A stretch of DNA of 8,011 nucleotides from Planctomycetota bacterium (GTDB lineage Bacteria; Planctomycetota; PLA2; JAEUHO01): NCBI GenBank assembly GCA_024639415.1, contig JAHEIK010000160.1, forward strand, positions 1 through 8,011, given 5' to 3'. The notes beneath the pieces were generated by a model, which had not been told where the DNA came from, ran no database searches, and worked only from the letters and a program-made list of their open reading frames with translations. Both the position numbers and the translations under genes were made by a program. Of the stretch, positions 1 to 4,983 are shown one piece after another. Numbering within the stretch: position 1 is the first letter of the stretch; each line of letters opens with the position of its first letter.

Positions 1-880
1 CCGCTTGGACGGCCTTGATCTCGGCGTCGTCGCCTGTGACCAGCAGCTGGTTCGTGCGCGCATCCGCCGTGATGCGGGGCGCTGAGGTCCTTGTCATTGT
101 CGGGGCGCCGCGCTGCGGCGAGGCCGGCACGCGCGCGTAGTGCTGCACCAAGGTCTTCGCGAGGTCGTGCGCCTGTGCGTGCTCGAGCGTGATCGCCACG
201 GTCCGGCCGTTCGTCGTGGACGGGCGCACCTGGGCACGATCCATCTGCTTGATCAGGCGGTAGCAGGCGATGACGTTCGGCGCGAAGTCCGTGACGATGA
301 ACGCCTTGGCCGCGGGCACCTCGGTCACGTTGCCGATGTTCTGGCCCGTCACGATGCGCGTGAGCGCGTTGCGTGCGTTGCGCAGGTCGTCCATGTGCTC
401 GACCTGGATGGTGGTCGTGAGGAAGCGGCCGTCGTCGTCGGCGAACTCGGCGATGTTCGCGTCCGTCAGCGTCACGTGCTCGGGCTTGAGCCTGAGGATC
501 GAGCTCGTCTGGCGCGCGTCCATCACGAGGTGCACTTGGTGTCCCGTGGGCCCGACGGGGATCATCACCAACTCGTAGAACGTGAGCAGGGCGCGTGCGT
601 AGCTGAACAGCTCCTCGCGCGGCATGTTCATGTCGACGTTGCCGATGATCTTCTTGCCGCGGATGTTCTTGTCGGCGGGGTTCCAGACCAGCGGGACGCC
701 GGTCACCCTGGACACGGCGCGCAGGAACTGGTCCATCGGGACCTCTTCGTTCGCCACGTTCACGACGGACGGCGCGTCCTCGGCGGGCTTCTTGTCGTCA
801 GCCAGCGCGGGTGGCGCGAGCAGCGCCAGGGTCAGCAGGGCACAGGTCGTCAACCACGCGAATCGATGAAGCTGGCGCAT
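1..880 (-). CDS. Secretin (GspD/PilQ-like), N-terminal part; 3' end outside window
   Basis: This is the N-terminal 293 residues of a secretin, the outer-membrane ring channel used by type II secretion and type IV pilus systems. A signal peptide is clear: basic start, hydrophobic stretch at about residues 8-26, and a likely cut after ALA at 25-27. An N0-like domain follows at about 40-120, then an N1 domain at about 153-215 (TTTIQVEHMDDLRNA, then FIVTD). A second secretin_N-type repeat starts at about 226 and carries the hallmark DARTNQLLV at 273-281. The pore-forming beta domain should lie beyond the window edge. The ATG at 880 is chosen because GGAGG (886-890) sits five bases upstream and the signal peptide begins there. 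It is the last gene of a same-strand series, separated from the gene before it by 156 bp containing a repeat. No other secretion or pilus gene is visible, so GspD cannot be distinguished from a stand-alone planctomycete-type secretin. Confidence 0.85.
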   Translation of the reverse strand, partial: MRQLHRFAWLTTCALLTLALLAPPALADDKKPAEDAPSVVNVANEEVPMDQFLRAVSRVTGVPLVWNPADKNIRGKKIIGNVDMNMPREELFSYARALLTFYELVMIPVGPTGHQVHLVMDARQTSSILRLKPEHVTLTDANIAEFADDDGRFLTTTIQVEHMDDLRNARNALTRIVTGQNIGNVTEVPAAKAFIVTDFAPNVIACYRLIKQMDRAQVRPSTTNGRTVAITLEHAQAHDLAKTLVQHYARVPASPQRGAPTMTRTSAPRITADARTNQLLVTGDDAEIKAVQA

Positions 881-885
881 CGGAG

Positions 886-890
886 CCTCC
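886..890 (-). promoter_or_regulatory. Ribosome binding site of the secretin gene
   Basis: GGAGG on the minus strand lies five bases before the ATG at 880 and fixes that start. It is the strongest Shine-Dalgarno match with optimal spacing in the window. Confidence 0.75.
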
Positions 891-959
891 ACGGGCCACC
901 CGGCCCGCGGTTTTGACGCGCGCGCCGTTGGTTGCCTTCCCGGACTGTACGGGAGGCGG

Positions 960-972
960 GGTGCTCCGCACC
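960..972. repeat. Small hairpin GGTGC-TCC-GCACC
   Basis: A perfect five-base stem (960-964 and 968-972) with a three-base loop lies in the leader of the secretin gene, just outside the repeat at 977-1040. No T-run follows on either strand, so it does not look like an intrinsic terminator. It may extend the structured repeat or be incidental. Confidence 0.35.
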
Positions 973-976
973 ATGC

Positions 977-1040
977 ACGGGTCGGGCAAAGACTCGCCCT
1001 GTGACTCGCTCCGCTCGCTCAGGGCTCCCTGTGCCCCTAC
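977..1040 (-). repeat. Intergenic hairpin repeat, copy A (ACGGG ... GCCCCTAC family)
   Basis: This 64-bp segment aligns without gaps to 2035-2098. I count 39 matches in the 44 outer bases but only 6 in the central 20. Nested complementary pairs GGGCA (984-988) with TGCCC (1032-1036) and GCCCT (996-1000) with AGGGC (1021-1025) predict a stem. The tip (1001-1020) is built from repeated CTCGCT/CCGCTCGCTC. On the minus strand the element begins GTAGGGGC and its TAG at 1037-1039 is the stop codon of the upstream gene. No T-run follows. The role is unknown: mRNA-end structure, REP-like element and MITE-like remnant are all possible. Confidence 0.75.
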
Positions 1041-1975
1041 AGCGCCACGTAGTCCCGGCGCAACGGGGCCGTGCGATCGGCATGCTCGACGATCAGGTCG
1101 GCCACCGCGACGGGGCGGTTGGCCAGGCGCACGTGCAGGCGCCAGCGTCCGCCGGTGGCGAGCAGCGTGCGCAGCGTCTCTTCGCGCACCGGCACGCGGA
1201 CTGCGCTGTCGCAGACGCGTCGGATCGGCCGCAGGCGCAGCGTCTTGCTGCTGCCGGCGTGGGAGAAGGCGAGTTGGAGGGTCGGCGACCGCCCGGGACG
1301 GCGTGGGCAGGCCATCCCGTAGCGGCCGCTGAGGAAGACGTCGACCGTGAGCGACTGGGTGTGGCCGCCCAGGATGGGCGTGCGCTCGTGGGTGCCGCCA
1401 TCGGTGAGGAAGGCGACGCGGCCGCGGACCTCGTCGAGGAACGCCTCGAGGCGGCGGCGCTGCCGGCGGCGGATCCCCGCGGAGGCCAGCAGGGCCAGCA
1501 GGCCCAAGGCGCCGAAGGCGCCGAGCGGCCGCGAGAAGGGCCGGATGCGCCAGGCCAGCGCGACGTTCACCGCGCGCTCTGCCGCCGCTTGCGCGTGTGC
1601 GTCGGTGGGAGCGAGGCGTGCGGCCAGCTGTGCGTGGCGTGCGCCGGCGAGTCCGTCGCGCGCTGCGTACCAGGCGAGCGAGGTGACCTGGTGCAGTTCG
1701 GGTGTGGGGGCGCTGCGTGTGACCTCGTCGAGGGCACGCGCTGCGCTCGCGGGATCGCGAGCGCGAAGGTGCCGGCGGGCCGCCGCCAACAAGTTGGCGA
1801 CGGCCGTGCCGGCGTCATCAGGCGCGAGCGTCCGGGCGAGCACGTCCGGGAGGACGCGCTGCGCACGAGACACCTCGGAGCGGGTGACAGCCTCGACCGA
1901 CAGGGCGCCGACCACGAGGCCGACGACCACGAGACCGAGCACACCGCGTCCGAGATGGCGAACTCGCACCTGCAT
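1037..1975 (-). CDS. Unknown two-membrane-segment protein with helical (TPR-like) middle and beta-rich C-terminus
   Basis: I do not recognise this 312-residue protein as a member of a named family. It starts with a membrane anchor at about 11-30. A soluble region follows at about 55-145, rich in Ala, Arg and Leu and built of short helices resembling TPR repeats (for example ARDPASAARALDEVTRSAP). A second membrane segment lies at about 150-168 and is followed directly by a strongly basic run (RRRQRRR, 169-175). The C-terminal part, about 205-300, alternates hydrophobic and polar residues as in a beta sandwich. Topology by the positive-inside rule would put the TPR-like part outside the cytoplasm and the C-terminal domain inside. 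The reading frame opens further upstream (to 2104) through a repeat, but the ATG at 1975 is preferred: GGGAG (1985-1989) lies nine bases upstream and the membrane anchor begins there. It lies 147 bp downstream of the coiled-coil gene. Confidence 0.75.
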   Translation of the reverse strand: MQVRVRHLGRGVLGLVVVGLVVGALSVEAVTRSEVSRAQRVLPDVLARTLAPDDAGTAVANLLAAARRHLRARDPASAARALDEVTRSAPTPELHQVTSLAWYAARDGLAGARHAQLAARLAPTDAHAQAAAERAVNVALAWRIRPFSRPLGAFGALGLLALLASAGIRRRQRRRLEAFLDEVRGRVAFLTDGGTHERTPILGGHTQSLTVDVFLSGRYGMACPRRPGRSPTLQLAFSHAGSSKTLRLRPIRRVCDSAVRVPVREETLRTLLATGGRWRLHVRLANRPVAVADLIVEHADRTAPLRRDYVAL

Positions 1976-1977
1976 GA

Positions 1978-1992
1978 GTTGGGTCTCCCAAC
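1978..1992 (-). promoter_or_regulatory. RBS-masking hairpin before the gene at 1975
   Basis: Minus-strand GTTGGG and CCCAAC form a perfect six-base stem with an AGA loop, ending two bases before the ATG at 1975. The Shine-Dalgarno sequence GGGAG (1985-1989) lies partly in the stem and partly in the loop, so translation could be damped unless the hairpin is opened. Sequence and pairing are seen directly; regulation is inferred. Confidence 0.5.
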
Positions 1993-2034
1993 GGTGGGAC
2001 GGTGGACCGCCGACAGAGCGGGCCACGTGGACGT

Positions 2035-2098
2035 ACGGGCCGGGCAACGACTCGCCCTTGGCGACTCCAAGGAGTCGCAGGGCTCGCATTGCCCCTAC
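2035..2098 (-). repeat. Intergenic hairpin repeat, copy B (ACGGG ... GCCCCTAC family)
   Basis: This is the second copy of the repeat at 977-1040, gapless over 64 bp. Three nested pairs are visible: GGGCAA (2042-2047) with TTGCCC (2089-2094), GCCCT (2054-2058) with AGGGC (2079-2083), and a perfect tip GCGACTCC (2061-2068) with GGAGTCGC (2071-2078) around AA. The tip differs from copy A at 14 of 20 positions while the outer arms are conserved. On the minus strand it begins 24 bases after the stop of the coiled-coil gene and lies in the leader of the next gene. No T-run follows, so intrinsic termination is not indicated. Confidence 0.8.
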
Positions 2099-2122
2099 GG
2101 CCAAGGGCGTGCGTGCCGGGAG

Positions 2123-2929
2123 TTAGCGGCCGGGGTAGGCGGCCAGGGCTTCCTCGATGGCGGTCGCCGGATCGGCGGCCATCTCGGCCGCCACGGCGTC
2201 GCCGGAGTCGAGGCGCACGACGCGCTCGTACTCGTAGTACTGGAGCAGCTTGTTCTGCTCACGCAGCTTGCTGCGGATCTTCGCGATCCGACCCTGCGCG
2301 TCGGCGAAGCCGCTGCCGCTGATCGTCGCGTCGCCGACCGCGGTGCGCGTGCGCGCGGCGGCCTTGCGAGCGTGGAGCGACTCGACCTCGGCGGCGAGCA
2401 CGCGGATCTCCTCACCGAGGCGCATCTGCTCCCCGCGCGCCTGCTCCAGCGAGCCCAGCGTTGCCTGGTACTCGCCCCGGAGGCGCTCGAGGTCGCGCGT
2501 GCGACGGGTCAAGAGCTCGTTGTTCGCCTGGAAGGCGCGTACGCGGCGCAGCACGCCGCGCGAGTTCGCACCCGACGCGGGCTCGAGCGCAGCCGGCACG
2601 GCCGGACCACGCGCGCCGAAGTCGGCACGCATGGCGGCGAGCGTCTCGCGCTCGCGCTCGACACGGACGGTGAGAGCGCGAACCTCGCGCCCGACGCCCG
2701 TGATCATGTCACGCAGGTTCTCGGCCGCTACCTCGCCGCGAATGATGCTCTCGGCGTAGGCGTCGACCTGGGCTTGTGCTTCGGCCAGCTGGTTCGTGAG
2801 GGGCACTTCGGAGGTCAGGGCATCGCGCACGGCCGTCCTGACGGAACCGACGCTGGACTTGATCACGTCGGTGCCGACGAAGGCAGCCAAGCCGATGGCG
2901 ACCACGGCGATCATTACCATCTTCTTCAC
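2123..2929 (-). CDS. Membrane-anchored coiled-coil protein, translationally coupled to the kinase
   Basis: This 268-residue protein has one N-terminal membrane segment at about 4-18 and is otherwise mostly coiled coil. Heptad-like helices lie at about 45-105 (TNQLAEAQAQVDAYAESI, then VRVERERETLAAM), 138-190 (rich in Glu, Arg and Leu) and 208-235. A Pro/Gly/Ala-rich break separates the first two at about 105-125. I recognise no enzymatic motif. The anchor plus long helices recalls hypothetical planctomycete coiled-coil membrane proteins, but I cannot name a family. The GTG at 2929 is preferred: GGGAG (2938-2942) sits eight bases upstream, and GTGA overlaps the kinase stop codon, a typical coupling arrangement. 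The next in-frame ATG at 2920 is too far from that site. The frame stays open further upstream only as a shadow of the kinase gene. Its partner is probably the kinase, as scaffold, substrate or sensor; this is inference from coupling. Confidence 0.8.
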   Translation of the reverse strand: MKKMVMIAVVAIGLAAFVGTDVIKSSVGSVRTAVRDALTSEVPLTNQLAEAQAQVDAYAESIIRGEVAAENLRDMITGVGREVRALTVRVERERETLAAMRADFGARGPAVPAALEPASGANSRGVLRRVRAFQANNELLTRRTRDLERLRGEYQATLGSLEQARGEQMRLGEEIRVLAAEVESLHARKAAARTRTAVGDATISGSGFADAQGRIAKIRSKLREQNKLLQYYEYERVVRLDSGDAVAAEMAADPATAIEEALAAYPGR

Positions 2930-4659
2930 TTGGAATTCTCCCAATGGAGTGTGTTGCGTCGGACGTGTGACCAGGGCAGCAGTCGGTGTATTGCCCCGCT
3001 CCTGTAGGCCTCGGGTCGACGTGTGTCTTCCAGTGCCGCGTCCAACAGCGCGGTCGAAGCCGACAGGAAAAGGAATGCCCAGAGCGCGAGGCCGAAGCCG
3101 CGGCGCTGCTTGCGCATCAAGAACATGCGGATCAGGACGAGGAGCGACCAGACGCTCGCCATGACGGACCAGACGAAGATGGTCTGTGCGTCCTGGTTCG
3201 TGTTGGTGATCGGCGAGTCCCAGACGCCGAACGCCACGAGCCCGGTGTAGAGGCTCCAGCCGATGGCCAGCAGGAGGAAGCCGTTCATCACGAAGCTGGA
3301 GGGCCTGGGGTTGGCGGGCGCCGAGAGGAACACGGGCTGCCCGGCCTGGGAGAGGATCGCGCTCGGATCGCGCAAGGCCTTCTCGCCGAGACGGAAGGCG
3401 GTGCGTGCCCGCTCCGAGGTCATCACGATGAGGCTGTAGATGCCGAACGCCGTGAGGAAGGGCGGGAAGAAGAGCAACAGCACGCTCAGCATCACCTGCG
3501 ACTCGCGCGCGCCCTCTTCGAGGCGCGCGACGCGGCGGCCCAGGCCCATCAGGTAGAGGCCCAGGATGAACGAGAGGATGCCGGCGAAGCCCGCACCCCA
3601 GCGGTACGGGATCAGCTCGGTGAAGAAGATGGCCGCCGCGCTGAAGAACGTGGCGAGCACGCACAGCAAGCCGAGCACACGATCTACCGCGCCGAGGATC
3701 TCGGCGTGCCGCAGTACGCCACGTGCCGCTTCCAGATCGTGCGTCGGCATGACCGGCTGCACCGTGGCGGCGTCGGGCACGGGGCGCGGCGCGTCCGGCG
3801 CCGCCTGGCGTGCCTGGCCGATCGCGTCCTGGAAGCGGCCGGCGTCCGCGTAGCGGTCCTTGCGGTCGGTGGCGAGCGCTTGGTTGACGACGTCGTCGAA
3901 CGCGCGGGGAACCTTGCGTGCGGCCTGGCTCGGCGGCGTGAAGCGGCCCAGCGGCAGCGTGCCCGTGAGCATCTCGTAGAGGATGACGCCGAGCGCGAAG
4001 ATGTCGGCGCGGCCGTCCAGCGCCCGGTCGCCCCGGCGCTGCTCCGGCGACATGTACTCGTACGTGCCGAGGATCACGTCGGTGCGCGTGAGACGCGTCG
4101 AGGCCTGGTCGGGGCTCGCACCGACGAGGCGCGAGAGGCCGAAGTCGACGAGATGGACCGTGCCGCGCTCGTCGAGCAGGACGTTCTCGGGCTTCAGGTC
4201 GCGGTGGACGATGCCGCGCTGATGCGCGTAGGAGAGCGCGCCTGCGATCTCGCCGGCGATGCGACCGGCCTGGTCGGGCGCGACCGGGCCGCGGTCCATG
4301 AGGCGGCGCAAGCTCTCGCCGCGGACGTACTCCATCGCGAACCAGAGGCGGTCGTTCGTGAGTCCGCGGTCGATGACGTCGACGACGTGCGGGTGGCTGA
4401 GCGAGCCCAGCAGCTTCGCCTCGCGGTGGAAGCGCTTGACGAACGAGGCGTCCTCGGCGAGGTCCTCGTTGAGCACCTTGAGCGCGACGCGCCGGTTCAT
4501 GAGCCCGCCGCGGGCCTCGTAGACGCGACCCATGCCCCCGCGGCCGATCAGGCGCGTGAGCATCCAGCGGCCCATCTTCGTCCCGACGAGCGGGTCGTTC
4601 GGGTCATGGGGACCCTGGCCGGATGAATCGACGATGCGGGTAGGGGTATCGCCGCTCAC
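2926..4659 (-). CDS. Hanks-type Ser/Thr protein kinase with six C-terminal membrane segments
   Basis: A complete bacterial eukaryotic-like kinase domain occupies about residues 30-290 of 577: glycine loop GRGGMGRV (39-46), ATP lysine in VALK (61), helix-C glutamate (80), catalytic loop HRDLKPEN (152-159), DFG (172-174), GTYEYMSPEQ (198-207) and the structural Asp of subdomain IX (219). All key residues are present, so activity is expected, and the HRD arginine suggests activation-loop phosphorylation. A Pro-rich linker leads to six hydrophobic segments at about 324-348, 351-372, 388-412, 456-479, 492-514 and 522-541. There is no PASTA or other extracytoplasmic sensor domain and the loops are short, so any signal is probably read within the membrane or from a partner. 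The start is uncertain: GTG at 4659 follows GGAGGA at a spacing of nine; ATG at 4683 has no such site; GTG at 4701 has a weak AGGA. The 3' end overlaps the coiled-coil gene by four bases. Confidence 0.9.
   Translation of the reverse strand: MSGDTPTRIVDSSGQGPHDPNDPLVGTKMGRWMLTRLIGRGGMGRVYEARGGLMNRRVALKVLNEDLAEDASFVKRFHREAKLLGSLSHPHVVDVIDRGLTNDRLWFAMEYVRGESLRRLMDRGPVAPDQAGRIAGEIAGALSYAHQRGIVHRDLKPENVLLDERGTVHLVDFGLSRLVGASPDQASTRLTRTDVILGTYEYMSPEQRRGDRALDGRADIFALGVILYEMLTGTLPLGRFTPPSQAARKVPRAFDDVVNQALATDRKDRYADAGRFQDAIGQARQAAPDAPRPVPDAATVQPVMPTHDLEAARGVLRHAEILGAVDRVLGLLCVLATFFSAAAIFFTELIPYRWGAGFAGILSFILGLYLMGLGRRVARLEEGARESQVMLSVLLLFFPPFLTAFGIYSLIVMTSERARTAFRLGEKALRDPSAILSQAGQPVFLSAPANPRPSSFVMNGFLLLAIGWSLYTGLVAFGVWDSPITNTNQDAQTIFVWSVMASVWSLLVLIRMFLMRKQRRGFGLALWAFLFLSASTALLDAALEDTRRPEAYRSGAIHRLLPWSHVRRNTLHWENSK
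2938..2942 (-). promoter_or_regulatory. Ribosome binding site of the coiled-coil gene, inside the kinase gene
   Basis: GGGAG lies eight bases before the GTG at 2929, within the last codons of the kinase gene. It decides the start and supports coupling. Flanking TTGG and CCAA (2930-2933 and 2941-2944) could form a weak four-base stem around it, similar in layout to the stronger hairpin at 1978-1992. Confidence 0.6.
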
Positions 4660-4668
4660 GGCGGGTCG

Positions 4669-4674
4669 TCCTCC
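4669..4674 (-). promoter_or_regulatory. Ribosome binding site favouring the kinase start at 4659
   Basis: GGAGGA on the minus strand lies nine bases upstream of the GTG at 4659. It is the main reason to prefer this start over the ATG at 4683 and the GTG at 4701. It would be coding sequence (Gly-Gly) if one of the longer starts is used. Confidence 0.45.
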
Positions 4675-4823
4675 TCGGTCCATGGTCGCTGCGTTGCCCA
4701 CGCCGGTCCTAGCACAACCGCCGTGCCGGGCGGGGCCGCGGGACCCCGATTCGCCCTAACCTCCTATGGCTCCAATAGTTTACGGCAATGGCGGGCGGAT
4801 CGGGTCGCTGCCGGCCGTGTCCT

Positions 4824-4856
4824 CATTGAACGAATCGTTCAATGGGGGATTGAACG
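4824..4856. promoter_or_regulatory. Palindromic operator-like site with three ATTGAACG half-sites
   Basis: Arms CATTGAACGA (4824-4833) and TCGTTCAATG (4835-4844) form a perfect inverted repeat around one A. A third half-site, ATTGAACG (4849-4856), follows after a G-run, so the middle half-site also forms a perfect eight-base inverted repeat with the third (five-base loop). The half-sites are AT-richer than their surroundings. Perfect palindromes of this size upstream of a gene usually bind dimeric helix-turn-helix repressors (TetR, MarR or ArsR type), but I cannot assign a regulator. In RNA the two pairings would exclude each other. It lies about 165-200 bases upstream of the kinase start. 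Confidence 0.5.
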
Positions 4857-4869
4857 CCCTATCGATTCG

Positions 4870-4976
4870 ACGGGCGCGCACGCGGTGGACCTCCGGCCCA
4901 CCTTGGGGCGCCCCTACGGCCAGTCGCGTGTAGGGGCGCCCCAAGTCCGACCGCAGGGAGGACGCGTGCGCGCCCG
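4870..4976. repeat. Long symmetrical inverted repeat made of two facing GTAGGGGC-type elements
   Basis: Outer arms CGGGCGCGCACGCG (4871-4884) and CGCGTGCGCGCCCG (4963-4976) are perfectly complementary over 14 bases. Inner arms (4902-4917 and 4930-4945, CTTGGGGCGCCCCTAC and its reverse complement) are perfect over 16 bases around a 12-base loop. The intervening segments (4885-4901 and 4946-4962) are both 17 bases, so the whole is symmetrical, with about 38 of 47 positions paired. The left half shares the ends ACGGG and GCCCCTAC with the repeats at 977-1040 and 2035-2098. It starts seven bases after the stop of the sigma-54 activator gene, so it could end or stabilise that mRNA, although no T-run follows. 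Confidence 0.75.
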
Positions 4977-4983
4977 CGTTTCG

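Larger units (their letters stand above)
4660..4983. other. Intergenic region between the sigma-54 activator and the kinase
   Basis: The roughly 320 bases hold no convincing gene. From the activator side towards the kinase they contain a long symmetrical hairpin element (4870-4976), a three-half-site palindrome (4824-4856), then about 160 bases that should include the kinase promoter. The stretch 4760-4800 is the least GC-rich part and contains TTGCCG and TAAACT on the minus strand, but not at a standard promoter spacing, so I cannot name a promoter. Confidence 0.6.

Noticed and set aside
1976..2104. N-terminal extension of the gene ending at 1037
   Set aside because: It would translate the hairpin repeat and has no ribosome binding site, whereas the ATG at 1975 has GGGAG at a spacing of nine.
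932..3007. 691-residue plus-strand open frame
   Set aside because: It is antisense to the coiled-coil protein and the two-membrane-segment protein and crosses both gaps. Its composition (Arg, Gly, Ala, His, Asp, Glu rich, no domain) is typical of the shadow frame of GC-rich genes.
2930..3664. N-terminal extension of the coiled-coil gene
   Set aside because: The frame is open by chance inside the kinase gene. The GTG at 2929 has a ribosome binding site and begins the membrane anchor.
2986..4626. 546-residue plus-strand open frame
   Set aside because: It is fully antisense to the kinase, whose catalytic motifs are all intact. The translation is a low-complexity Arg/Glu/Ala/His mixture with no recognisable domain.
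4770..4790. Possible sigma-70 promoter for the kinase (TTGCCG and TAAACT on the minus strand)
   Set aside because: The two elements are adjacent, not 16-18 bases apart, and no second hexamer fits either one.
4870..4976. Intrinsic (Rho-independent) terminator after the sigma-54 activator gene
   Set aside because: The hairpin is strong, but no T-run follows on either strand, so I call it a repeat and leave termination as a possibility only.
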